Of a stretch of DNA of 64,000 bases, positions 11,055 through 22,643 are shown one piece after another. Position 1 is the first letter of the stretch. Every line of letters starts with the position of its first letter. The notes beneath the pieces were generated by a model. That model saw only the letters and a program-made list of their open reading frames with translations, was not told the DNA's origin and did no database searches. Source of the stretch: Laguncularia racemosa (lineage: Eukaryota; Streptophyta; Magnoliopsida; Myrtales; Combretaceae); contig JBBMOL010000194.1 of assembly GCA_037954665.1 (NCBI GenBank), positions 945,001 through 1,009,000 on the forward strand, in the 5' to 3' direction. Position numbers and translations under genes: made by a program.

Positions 11055-11190
11055 CTCACCATCCTATAGATCAAATGCTTAATTCCTCTAAAGATCATAT
11101 CTTACTTTCAACTATTTGAAACTTACATTTATTGATTATCACCTAGTTTCTAAAGATCATCAAACCTAAGTTTTGATACCATCTAAGCTA
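11055..11190. repeat. Direct repeat R2 (H leader and PBS) on the right of element J
   Basis: Near-identical copy of 6379-6515 that continues into the 5' LTR of H. On the minus strand it carries a degenerate primer site (gatggtatcaaaac) just inside the LTR end. Confidence 0.85.
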
Positions 11191-13091
11191 CAACACTGCC
11201 GAACCTAGGGTGCTACTACCCACCATGTGTCATTACAAGGCAAAGGCACATTAGGAATCTTAACCTTGCTGTGATACCATTAAACCTACATTTCCCATTA
11301 ATCAAAATCAAATAACATTTACAAATATAACAATTAACTCAAATGAGTCCCATAAACAATCTGCATACTTCTTCAAGTACTTTTACTGCATCAAATCAAA
11401 ACACTTTAGAGGTTTAACTACTCTAACTCTCAATTATCAAAATAAATACAAATCTTGTAACAATTTATATGCTTCAGCTAATCAATCCTCACTTAATCAC
11501 CATAATAATAATAGTAATCCTCATCCTCCCTTCCTTGTACATTTGACCCTAAGTCCTCTTCAAGAGTAAAAATTCCCACTATGCCTGCATCAAAAAAAAA
11601 AAAAAAAATCCTCAAAGGGGTGAGCTAATGCCTAATACGTATAACCAACAAACACATATGTATAATCAAGCATGAATTGAATCATATACGTTTATGCAGA
11701 TATTAAACATCAATCAACAAGTTCATGTTTCACTTAAGTCCATAAAACACCAATGAGGTACTCATGACCCCATCAAACACATAAAAATACTTAATACATA
11801 ATATGGTGTTGGAAACTACCACTATAGGCCCCAACACTCATAAGTCCTTAAACCTTAACCAACCTAAATCATTTTTAAGTACAACTTAACTAGAGACAAC
11901 GTCACATAAGGATCTCTAGGGTACCCCTAAAGATCTGCCACTACGGGGCCCCTAAGTCAAGCCAAGCACGTACAACAAGCAACTTAACCTAACTTAATCT
12001 AGTCCATTACCACTTAATCCAATTTGCAACTATTTTAACAGTTACAAATAAAAACAAAGGTTACACATATCTAGAGTCTTAGTCTTAGCCACATCTAGTC
12101 TTGAGCTTAAAGTTAGTCTGAAATCTGTCAAAGCACAAGTAATTCCTTCTTATCACTAATATAAGAATAATCTACATTTCTTAATTCTATTCACTTAATC
12201 GTTATATGATTTCTTCTATTACTCTACTAGAGTTTTTAAGGTTTTACTATCTAAGTTGTATGGAAGTTCGTTTAGTTAGAAAAAAAATCAAGTAGTGAAA
12301 TATCTCTAAGTACAGGGTCGTGCTTTAGGTCTTATACTCTGGCACAGTTGGATACACAGTCATGTATAGTGGTTGTGTATCTTTCTATGTGTTTTTGCAT
12401 TTTTGGCACACCTAGGTATAGGTCGTGTAGAGTGATCGTGTACCTTTTTATAGACTTCCATATTTCAACATACCTAAGTACATGGGTGTGTCATTCGTTC
12501 ATGTACCTTTCTTTACACAATACACATTTTTGCATGAGCAAGTACATGGGTATGTACTTGATGGTATGTCATGCTGTTCTTCACAAACTCTTTCTCCTCT
12601 TTTTCAATTCATTCCTAATTTTAATTTCTCTGATCTTAAGCTAAATTAGATCCCAAACTTTTCAAATTCTAATGAATTATGTAGATTAGTATACTTCCTT
12701 GTCTAATTTTTTTATTCAAACCCTTAATCGCTCTCTTCAATGCTCATTTTGCCCTCTTCCTTGATCTGAATTCTGATGAGCCATGTACATAAGTTGGTTA
12801 AATCATCAATTCTAACATCAAATATAATGACTTGATCCTTGAAACTCCTTACCTAATGAAATCAGGTTTGACTGTTGTTATTGTTCGCTAAGCCGCCTTC
12901 GAGTTTCCTTGTTCTAAAGAGTGTTTCTTGTTTAATCATTATGCAAATGGTAAAATAGAGGAGCACTAGCTCAAATTGGGGTATATATACCATGTCAGTA
13001 AAAAGACCAAATTACTCCCCATCTCTTATAATAACTTCACGTTTGACCTTAGTTTATATTAAATAAATATATATTTTTTTTTGTGTTTACA
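11189..13091 (-). repeat. 5' LTR of Tekay-like element H (about 1.9 kb)
   Basis: On the minus strand it would start TGTAAACAC (13091) and end GTGTTGTA (11189). Blocks align by eye with the LTR at 28691-30915 (ccatgtgtc, gagctaatgcctaatacgtata, ggccccaacac, aagtacatgg) and, inverted, with the K LTR at 59613-61731. It includes a run of decayed CGTG words at 12310-12560. The high end is inferred from the TG terminus and the K alignment and is uncertain by tens of bases. Confidence 0.65.
12310..12560. repeat. Decayed CGTG/CATG word cluster in the H LTR
   Basis: Short words such as gggtcgtgctttagg, gtcatgtatagtgg, gtcgtgtagagtgatcgtgtacc and aagtacatgggtgtg recur at irregular spacing of about 40-60 bp. 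Equivalent clusters lie in other LTRs of the window. Confidence 0.6.
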
Positions 13092-14320
13092 CATGATTAG
13101 AATGTTTCATTGTTCACAAGCTTGTATCTATAGAATAAAGACTTCATAACTTTGAGGGACAAAGGAAAGATTATCAATTAAGGTATTATTAGTCTATCTT
13201 GCCACTTTATAGAAAACATATATCTTGTTAAATTGTTAAGACATAATTTGCTAAAAGTATTAGTTAGTTGTATGATCAAAGGTTTTAAGATCATCTTCGA
13301 AAAGGGCAAGTGTCCAACTTTTGATAAAAAAAAGGAAAAACAAAACTCTTTGAAGTGTTCTAAAAGGGAAATAATTACAAAGTTAAACCATCTAAAGTCA
13401 AATAGAAAGTTGTTTTCTGGAAATTAAAGATAATGTTTTTATTTATTCCATAAAAAATAGGACATGTCAGTTTCAATCAACTTGAAAAACTATTAAAGAA
13501 TCATCTTGTAAATGGTTAACTTAGGTAGAATATTGAGGAAGATGCTTATGCTCTTCATGATCTAAAAACAAAATGGTTTTAGTTTCTTATTAAAAAAACT
13601 ATATGATTTCAATAAGAGATCTATTGGAACTTCTACATGTAGATATATTCAATCATACTAGGACACTTAGTCTAAGTGGAAGCAAATATAGCCTTGTTGT
13701 AGTCGATGATTTTTCAAGGTACACATAATTTTATTTTTACATCATAAGAGTGATGCATTCAAAGTTTTTGAAAATTTTGTAAGAAGGATTTAAAATGAAA
13801 AAGGAACTACTATAACTAGCCTAAGAGCTAATAATAGAACGGAATTTGAAAACCATGATTTTACAACATTTTGTGAAGAGAATGGCATTTTTCACAAATT
13901 TTCAACACCCTATACACTATAGCAAAATGGAGTTGTTGAATGCAAAAATAGAACCATGTAAGTGATGACTTGCACCTTGTTTAACTTTAATGGTATAGCA
14001 AACTATTTTTGGGAAGAAGATCTATAGCTTAACATATCATTAATAGAGTCCATATAAAGCACCTTATGAATAACATATCTTATGAACCATTTAAAGGAAG
14101 AAAACCAATGATATCTAACTTTCATGTTTTTAAAAGGAAATGTTTTGTAAAGAAAAATCATTTTGATTTTAAAAAGTTTGAACAAAGAACATATGAAACA
14201 ATTTTTCTTGCATATTGTTTTAATAGTAAAGCTTATCATATGTATATTAAAACATCTAAAGTAAAAGAATCAATTAACACGAAGATTGTGAATGAAATAA
14301 GTTGGTCATGTTGAGAAATA
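13092..14320 (+). pseudogene. Ty1/copia (SIRE-like) integrase region, copy 1
   Basis: The plus strand has many stops but keeps copia landmarks: NVSLFTS and KGKIINYG early, LLRHNLLKVL and KGFKIIFEKGKC (gag-pre-integrase), a degraded integrase core (vvddfsr-like at about 13700, TEFENHDF-like at 13835-13860) and the 82-codon piece at 14066-14311 with ISYEPFKGRKP, HVFKRKCFVKK and FLAYCFNSKAYHMY. Copia integrases end this way just before RT. No LTR or RT is attached. It abuts the LTR of H at 13091. The SIRE assignment is by resemblance only. Confidence 0.65.
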
Positions 14321-14520
14321 ATGTTTCTACACATACAAAAATAAAATAAAATAAAAGTTTAGTGACCATTAAGCAAACAGAGATGGAATATGAGCTTACG
14401 TTTTTAAGGGCCTAAACTAATATAGGATCCTAAAAGGGTATAGTACACTATCCACTGGATGCAAAAACATAAAGTATTGATCAAAGAAACATAACATCAT
14501 AGCAATGGATGTTGAATACA
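14321..14520. other. No gene seen between the two copia fragments
   Basis: About 200 bp of AT-rich sequence that could be an eroded copia remnant. No motif was found. Confidence 0.4.
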
Positions 14521-14740
14521 GATGACAAGAATGTTTCATTGTTCGTAAGCTTAGTTCTTAAGTATAAAGGCTTTGTAACTTCCAAAGACAATAATAAAGG
14601 GAAGATTATTAATTATGGTCCTCACTCTACAGAAAATGTATATCTTGTTAAAAGATTGAGATATAATTTGTTAAGTATTAGTTAATTGTGTGATAGAGGT
14701 TTTAAGATTATCTTTAAGAGGGGCAAGAGTCTAGCTTTTG
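14521..14740 (+). pseudogene. Copia (SIRE-like) fragment, copy 2, 5' part
   Basis: This repeats the start of copy 1 (aagaatgtttcattgttc, atatcttgttaaa, ggttttaag) and breaks off at gtctagcttttg, where element B begins. Copy 1 has about 33 more bases before the matching point, so flanking sequence was lost with the 5' end of B. The frame is closed by several stops. Confidence 0.6.
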
Positions 14741-15265
14741 CTATACTTGAACCTACAAAGACAAGAGGAACTGGCTTTTATTTCACTTACATTTCACTTG
14801 AGAAAACCAGCCATCTTCACTTTCATTCCACGTGGAGTAATCGGTTCTTCAAGTGCTCCTTAGGACCGGTTTTTAATCTATTTTGCATGGTTGTAATTTC
14901 CTTATTTAGAGTAAGGTATAAATACTTGTTATTTAGGTTTTGTAAGGGACTTTTGGAGAGATAAAATTTCAGATATTGTGCCGTGGGAGAACATCCTCTT
15001 TACGCCTCCACTCTTATCAATTTCCAATTGAAATTGTGGTGAGTTCTTTCTTAAGGATTATTGTGCGTAATGTCAGTAATTCTCAAGAATTTCCAATTAT
15101 TACTAGTGTGTAATATCTGGTATGTAATTGGATTTGTTCTTCTTATTTCCTCATCACGCAAATTAGGGTTCTTCCTATTGCTAGGGTTTACATCAATTAT
15201 TGGAAGTTGGATTCAATTGTTCTTCTTTTCTTTGATTGGTATTGAAATTCAATTGTAGCACATCA
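14741..15265 (+). repeat. 5' LTR of element B, 5'-truncated (525 bp)
   Basis: It matches 17693-18215 closely, with few differences. It includes the TATA-like gtataaatact near 14917 and ends TTGTAGCACATCA directly before the primer site. Confidence 0.9.
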
Positions 15266-15270
15266 TAATT

Positions 15271-15282
15271 TGGTATCAGAGC
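15271..15282 (+). other. Primer-binding site of element B
   Basis: tggtatcagagc begins five bases after the LTR end. It is complementary to initiator Met tRNA. Confidence 0.9.
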
Positions 15283-16075
15283 ACGGTTTTGTGGAAGGGG
15301 AATTCGTGAATCACAAATTGGGGATTTAGGGTTCTTGTCCTTTCATTTTGAAATTGAAGTTGTGAGAAGTGGGAATGAGTTCTTGTGTTGAATTGTTCCT
15401 TAATTCCATAGTATTTGTGAGTTGAAATTCAAGGGAGGTTGACTTTAGGGTTCCTTGCTGTGATTAATTTTGAGGAATCATTATAATAGATTCCATTGGA
15501 ATTATATTTGAGTTGATTTATGTCGTGCTGCTCCTTGTGATTTCAGAATTGGAAGTTATAGTTCAAAATTTCATCCTTAGGTAGTCATCTTGCCGTGAAG
15601 ATTTGGAAATATTTTGAAATTGAATTCCATAATTACTTGTGGAGCTATTGTGTATTAATTTCTTTAAATGCACTTTGACTAAGCTTGTATTCCTTTACTT
15701 TGTGCCCTGATATGTGTAGTATGTGTGTTGTGGTGTGAAGTGAAGTGAACCGTAGAGGTGTTGGTGTGTGGTTGTGTGTATACCGTGAGGTGTGTGTTGT
15801 TGTTGAGACATATTGTTGTAACGTGGTGTGTAAGTGTGTGTGTGGTGTGAAGGTATGTTGTGAATTGGAGAACTTTGTGCCATGTAGTGTGTGTTATAGT
15901 TAGCGTGGAAATGTATTGTTGTTGTGTTTTATTAAGGGCGTGTGTGTGACTGAACCACGAGGTGTGTGTGTATACCGTAGGTGTAGGTGTGTTGTGCCAT
16001 AAAGGTGTGAGTGTATGTGTGAGCAGTACTATGAGTTGGTATGAGTGATAAAAATAAATAAATAAATTCAAAATC
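15283..16075 (+). other. Leader of element B, GTGT-rich
   Basis: The 5' untranslated leader contains a long gtgtgtg/ttgtggtg-rich stretch at about 15715-16035. The open minus-strand frame at 15679-16110 is only its Thr/His-rich shadow. CD and E have comparable AC-rich leaders on the opposite strand. Confidence 0.7.
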
Positions 16076-17509
16076 ATGTCAAATGATAGTGTGAATGGTG
16101 AGATTGGCAATGAGGCTGATAGTCAGGTTGGAGAAGGTCAGGGTCATCGTGTTGTAGGCGGAAGAACACTAGAAGAACAATTACAGGATCTCACCACTAT
16201 TGTTGCTACATTAGCAATAGGGGTAGATCAAATGATGATACCACAACCACCAGTAGCAAACCCTCAAGCACCCCCACCTCGGGTAGCCCATCAGAATGCT
16301 TGCAAGGAAGGATTAGAGGCAATAGGGGTAGGAGGATGTAAGGTGATTATCTTGCTTTTAGGGAGGAAAGGGATGATAATTTTAAAAATGAGCCTTACCC
16401 TAATTGTGATTTTAGACCGCCTCGAGGTTTAGAATATGTAAAATTGTAAATGCCTTCATTTAATGGAAATGGTTCTGTAGATGATTATTTAGATTGGGAA
16501 GATAAGGTTAAGGGCGTATTTGAGTGTTATGAGATTGATGAAGATAAGGTTAAGGGCGTATTTGAGTGTTATGAGATTGATGATCACACTCGGGTTTTTC
16601 TTATAGCTGTAGAATTTACAGGCTATGCCGCCTTATGGTGGAAGAATCTTATGATTAGCAGATGAAGAGATGGTGAGGCTGATACACATAACTGGCGGGA
16701 AATGAAATGAGTAATGAGAAAAAAGGTTTATACTTGAGCACTACAGGTAAGATTTGTTTATGCATCTCCAAACACTAAGGCAGGGAGGCAAAGCAGTTGA
16801 CGAGTATGTACAATAGTTTGAGAAATTGATAATCAGATGTGGGTTAGTTGAACCTCCTGAATAAACCCTAGCATGATTTGTGTTAGGATTAAAGTATGAA
16901 ATTGCCTGCATTGTAGAGCTCCAGAGGTATAACACACTTAATGAGGCCATCTAGCTAGCCTTGAAAGTAGAGAAACAGAGGCGATGCAACCCTTTTCGAG
17001 CAGTGAGCAATAGGTATGGAACTTCTAACAAACCTCATAGATTAGATGGTTAGTAAGGTGAACAAAAGGGAATATGGGGAAATGATAAGACTATGGACAA
17101 AAATACAACTATTACTAATAGGGAGAGAGAAATTACATTGGCTGAATGAATGGGGTAGTCTACATGTTACTCATAGGACTAAGGTGCCTTTTACCATAGG
17201 AGATAGATACCATGATGAAATTTTTTGTGATGTTCTTCCTATGTGTGCCTTTCATATACTATTAGGTAGACCATGGTTGTTTGACAATAATGTGCTATAT
17301 GATGGGTTTAGAAACACTTATGTGTTTCAGAAGGATTGTGCACGGATTGTCTTGACTCCTATGTCACCAATTGAGGTACACAAATTTCAAGAACAGATCA
17401 ACAAAACTAATGGGCACTCAAGACATCAGGGTGACAAACACATGCAAACAAGGGATTTCAATCCAAGAAAAGACCTATTAGATTTGAGGACAAATCTTTT
17501 AGAGGCTTG
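16076..17509 (+). pseudogene. Broken gag-protease frame of element B
   Basis: Gag starts MSNDSVNGEIGNEADSQ and includes RTLEEQLQDLTTIVATLA. The gag core is at about 16450-16960. A 42-bp in-frame tandem duplication (16501-16542 and 16543-16584) doubles the peptide DKVKGVFECYEIDE. The zinc knuckle and the protease active-site half are deleted near 17140, so the catalytic Asp is gone. The C-terminal half of the protease remains (LHWLNEWGSLHV, ILLGRPWLFD), followed by LDLRTNLLEA and a stop at 17507-17509. Stops also occur in the gag core. The 465-bp open piece 17046-17510 is the longest. It cannot act alone. Confidence 0.8.
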
Positions 17510-17515
17510 AGGAGA

Positions 17516-18215
17516 TGATGGGAATCAAACCTCTAGGTCCAGCATTAGGAAGCCTACTTGAACAAATGGAACCCAGACATTCACATATTGTCTTTATTTA
17601 TCTTATAATAATTGTTTTTACATTTTATCAGGTACATTTTGTTGATTTTTATAGGATGGCGAACCAACACACTAATGTCAAGTGTGTAAGCTATACTTGA
17701 ACCTATAAAGACAAGAGAAACTAGCCTTTATTTCACTTTCATTTCACTTGAGAAAATTGGCCATCTTCACTTTCATTCCACGTGGAGTAATCGGTTCTTC
17801 AAGTGCTCCTTGGGACTGGTTTTTAATCTATTTTGCATGGTTGTAATTTCCTTATTTAGAGTAGGGTATAAATACTCGTTATTTAGGTTTTGTAAGGGAC
17901 TTTTGGAGAGATAAAATTTCAGATATTGTGCCATGGGAGAACATCCTCTTCATGCCTCCACTCTTATCAGTTTTTAATTGAAATTGTGGCGAGTTCTTGC
18001 TTAAGGATTATTGTGCGTAATATTAGTAATTCTCAAGCATTTCCAATTATTACTAGTGTGTAATATCTAATACGTAATTGGATTTGTTCTTCTTATTTCC
18101 TCATCACGCAAATTAGGGTTCTTCCTATTGCTAGGGTTCATGCCAATTGTTGGAAGTTAGATTCAATTGTTCTTCTTTTCTTTGATTGGTATTGAAATTC
18201 AATTGTAGCACATCA
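17516..18215 (+). repeat. 3' LTR of element B (700 bp)
   Basis: It starts TGATGGGAATCAAACC after a purine-rich run and ends GCACATCA. A TATA-like gtataaatact lies near 17867. It is the same LTR family as CD (35465-36130 and 51407-52073). Confidence 0.92.
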
Positions 18216-19690
18216 GTTCTAAAAGGAAAAAATTTACAAACTTAAGCCTTTTAAAGTCAAAATAGAAAGTTGTTTTCTAAAAATCGATAATGATGTTTTT
18301 CTATGGTGATAGAAGTTAGGACATGTCAATTTCAATTAGCTTGGAAAACCAAGAAAGAATAATATTGTGAATGTTTTGCCTAGGTTGAATATTGAGGAAG
18401 ATATTCATGCTCATGTTTTAAAAGAAAAATGGTTTCAGTTTCTCATAAAATATATATATAATATCAACAAAAGGTCCATTGAAACATCTACATATGGATA
18501 TATTTTGTTACACTAGGATAGTTTTTCTAGGTGGAAGCAAATATAGTCTTATTATAGTTGATAAATTTTCAAGGTATATAAAGATCTTGTTTTTATGTAA
18601 TAAGAGTGATGTATTCAAACATTTTGAAAATTTTGCAAGAAGGATTTAAAATGAAAAAGGAACTTCTATAATCAACCTAAGGACTGATAATAGAAGGATA
18701 TTTGAAAACCTTGATCTTACAATATTTTGTGAAGAGAATAACATTACTAACAATTTTTCAACATCTCATACTCTAATGCAAAATGGAGTTGTTGAACACA
18801 AGAAAAAAACCATACAAAAGATGACTTAAGTTTTAGTGGTATAACAAACTATTTTTGGGTATAAGCTGCTTCTATTTCTTGCTACAATATTAACAAGTCT
18901 ATATAAGCCCCCTTATAAATAAAATATCTTATGAACCTTTTGAAGGAAGAAAACTAATGACATCTTACTTTCACGTTTTCGAAAAGGTGGTGTTTTGTGA
19001 AGAAATGTCACTTGGATTTAGAAAAGTTTGAACAAAGAACATATGATGCAATCTTTCCCACATATTTTCTTAGTACTAAAGCTTATTGCATATATAATAA
19101 AGCATCTAAAGTAGTTGAAGAATCAATTACTATAGAGATTATTGAGGAATTAAGAAGAGAAGATTTTGTTGGCATAGCTCCATTGATCTCCGATCAAGAT
19201 AAATTATTTAAAGATCAACAAGAAGATAGGAGCACGAAAGTGAATCCAATTATCTTTGAAAATATAGGTTTATCAAAATCTTAGGTAGGTTTAGTAAAAC
19301 CAACAAATGAAGGTTCACTAGAATCAAGGATGGAAAGTGTTACTAAAGGACTTTTTGGAAGTCATGAGACTCAATCAAGACCCTTAATGTCTTGATGGTT
19401 TAGATCATCTCATATACCTAATTTGGTAATTGGTGATATTCACTCTAGCATACAAATAGGGTCTGGTTTGAAAAATATTGAAAATAATTTTACATTACCT
19501 TATAGAATCAAGTTCTATTGAAAAAGCTTTAGAGGGTTGTAACTAGATTAATGCTATGCAATAGGAACTAAACCAATTCCAACAAAATAACATGTGCAGT
19601 TTAGTTTCAAGACCTAAAGACAAATCTATAATAGGCACAAAATGGGTATTCAAGAGCAAATTACATGAAAATGGAAAAATAGTTTGACGT
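18216..19690 (+). pseudogene. Copia (SIRE-like) fragment, copy 2, integrase end to RT start
   Basis: This continues the copy broken at 14740. It parallels copy 1 up to about 19150, then continues with an open piece (18997-19281: KCHLDLEKFEQRTYDAIF, VEESITIEIIEELR). The C-terminal integrase/RT linker follows, and the RT start near 19550-19690, where FKTKxxIIGTKWVF-like sequence is recognisable (ataggcacaaaatgggtatt). It ends abruptly in AT-rich DNA. Numerous stops make it inactive. The RT-start call comes from the conserved IGTKWV motif. Confidence 0.6.
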
Positions 19691-22640
19691 TTTTCTCCTT
19701 GAAAAATGGTAAGTTTTTTTCCTTAGATGATACTTGGTTTTCCCATTAGTGGGATTTTTTTTATACATGGGAAAACATTTTCCACTTAAAAAGCCTTTTT
19801 TAGTTTAACAAATAAAGAAAAATAGAAAAAAAATCTATTTAAAAACAACTATGACCAAAATTACATAACAAAGAATGAATGTTTGGAGTTAAATTCAAAT
19901 ATAAAAAATATTTTAATGATTCAAATAAATAATGAACACTACATACACATCCAAATTGACATTACATCTCTAATGTAATGCAATTAGAATTTCATGACAT
20001 GGCACCTTAATTTTACAAAACATTCATTGTCTACTTCTAGTATTTTATTTTTATATTTCATTTACATCACTTTAATAACATTATTCCATTTTTACAGCAC
20101 TTTAATAATATTCATTTTCTATTTGCATTACTTATACTTCTAGTATAAGTGTACCACTTAAAAGTAGTATAACATTATTTATATCACTAAATATTTCATC
20201 CTTTATTTTAATTTAATCTCAAAACCTCCATCCTCTGATCCGTAATTTATTTATTTATTCTCTTTTCCCCCTATGAGCATAGCATTAGATCTCTGCTCAC
20301 AAAGTGAGAATATGACTAGAATTAAGAGATTGGTCTGTCGGTAGATTAAAAGCAAGTGTGAATATTAAAACTGAACATGAATCTTTTTATTTTTAAACAA
20401 CGTATGAGAATGATGTCCTAGGTAAATAATGGAGCCAATTGCAATTCCCAACCTAATGTAATCTACTCGTGTAGTCCCTACAGGTCCAGACCTAAGTAAA
20501 AAGCTAACCATATCATAAGAATGGAATGAATATATTATTTATTAGTGGACAACTTGTAAATAGAAAACTCAAGTAAATAATAAATTAGTCAAATTTTCTA
20601 GACAAGATAACGGCATCAGGATCTCCCCCTTTATTGCCCCCCAATCAAAGTTGAATGGTGGAAGCCCAATCTTTCAATTAGATTTCAGACATGTTCTCAT
20701 TTGCTCTTACTTATTTAAAAGAAATAAATTAAAAACAAAAAATTCCTACTTCCTTGCCAAGTTTTAACTTTTACCTTGATCCATATCTTACAAGGAAAGA
20801 AAAGGAAGATTCCTCCTTTACTAGCTGTATCCATCGACGATGGCCATTTTGTAATTTGACCCCAATCCCGACATGCGGGGCATGGTAATAGGAACAACAT
20901 GGGACAAAGAAGCTTTGGATTGGTTTATTTCAATACTCATTCATCGTCCAATTTATGTTCATCACATAACAAAATGTAAACAATGTATACAAAAGATAAT
21001 AAATAGTTTTCCTAAAATTTAACTTACGTGCATTTTTTGGTTTTGTTCTGAAGCGTGTAATCGAATTCATGAAAATAACAGCCTTAGGATTCATCCTCCA
21101 CAAGCCCGCAAACAAATTATGATCACGAATTCAACTTGTTACTGGTTAACAAGAATGATGGAAATTGAAAAGCACAAAGATTTTGATCATGATGAAATCT
21201 GCTTTTAAAGTATCCCATTGTCCCCTTATATTTCATTATGCCGAAGTCCATGTCAACACAAATATATCTTGATCATCAATGCAGGTGGAGGTGATCGAGG
21301 TTACGTACGAATCATCAATTATCTCTCACTCCCGAGTAGAATCGAGAGACTAAAAAGTCTACTCCTTAATAGTGGCTTTTAACTCAATAACAAAGGATAT
21401 ATATTCATACCACATTTAGTTTGTCAAATGTAATAAGATAAAAAATATTCCTTAATAACACAATAGAAATTTAAACGTCCTTTTGTAACAATAAAGTAAT
21501 ATTAGTAATATCCTACCATTGAATTAGAGTTTTGATGATAATTATTTTATTATTAGACATTTGAACCTAGACCACTCTAACGAGATAGTCAAAACCCTAA
21601 TGCTAGCTCACTCTTCACCCACTTAATGTCACACTATGCATTAAATACATTAGTAACACTTAATGCTTACAAATATAGGAGTATGGAAAAGGTTCATCCT
21701 CCATAAGATCTTGTGCCAAAGACCCCATTCGGAGAGGAGGATCGACAATAAGCCATATACACACACATAACCGCTGTCTTTTATTTGTTTGTATGATCTA
21801 TCTACGCTCTCTTTCTATCTCTTTACTAACTTAAGTATTAAGTGGTGCCTAAGCTTATGTGTATTCATTTTACAGGACTATTTTCCTTTCAAGATCCACT
21901 ACAACCCATAAACTAGGTCCAAAATATGGGAGCAGGAATTACTCGCAATAAGTCTCGTGGACAAATATGTAATTATATTTTAAATAATAAAAGAATAATT
22001 ATTCCTTTGATTACGACTTTATGAAAAAATTATCATCCCTTATTTTGTTGTGATAATTTTTATTCACTCTTATAGAACTCACTCAAATGTTTTATCTAAT
22101 AGAAGCCTATATTTTGAAGAATAACCATTTCATGGATATTGGCATTTCCTTATGATGAAATTAGCAGATTATAAATACATAATTAACGTTGTGAAGTTGT
22201 AACTACTTTAAAAAAGAGTCAGATACCTTATGTTCAAGACCAGCTATGCGTGTGTGGACGTTTTTGTTCTTTCTTCTATTTTTTTCTTTTCTTTTCTTTT
22301 ATTTATTTATTTATTTGTGTAAGCTTTCCATCATTGCGAATAACATATCCAATTAATCATAGAAAGCGACTTAGATCCTTAAACAAACACCATAATATTT
22401 TATTTACAATAGCCCAACGTCAACGCTTGTCAAAGATCACACCTTTTCACATCGACAAAACCATAAAAAAAAAAAAGAAAAAAAACAGAAAAAAAAAAGC
22501 CAGACTAGTCCCTCGAGGGGCCCGAGCTAAACCGACAGCTGTTGGGTCAAGATTGAGATGGGTGTTCTTGAACCTCATTATCAACCTACAGCACCAGACA
22601 CCACCTATCCACTTTGCTTACGTTCGACATGTATCTGAAC
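19691..22640. other. AT-rich intergenic region downstream of the P450 gene
   Basis: No recognisable coding region. Short ORFs (20715-20900, 20930-21115, 22250-22657) show no domain, and the last overlaps the P450 in antisense. A loose degenerate repeat (catttacatcactttaataa-like words) lies at about 20060-20150. A/T homopolymers occur at 22260-22310 and 22458-22498. This is likely single-copy host DNA with unidentified remnants. Confidence 0.5.
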
Positions 22641-22643
22641 CAT

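Larger units (their letters stand above)
14741..18215 (+). mobile_element. Element B: gag-protease-only LTR retrotransposon in copia copy 2
   Basis: It has a 5'-truncated LTR (14741-15265), PBS (15271-15282), leader, gag-protease remnant (16076-17509), a purine-rich tract (ggcttgaggaga) and a complete 700-bp 3' LTR (17516-18215). No RT, RNase H or integrase is present. It splits copia copy 2. The 5' LTR lacks about its first 180 bp together with some flank, so no target duplication remains. Confidence 0.85.

Noticed and set aside
15679..16110. 143-codon minus-strand ORF
   Set aside because: Low-complexity Thr/His product opposite the GTGT-rich leader of B.
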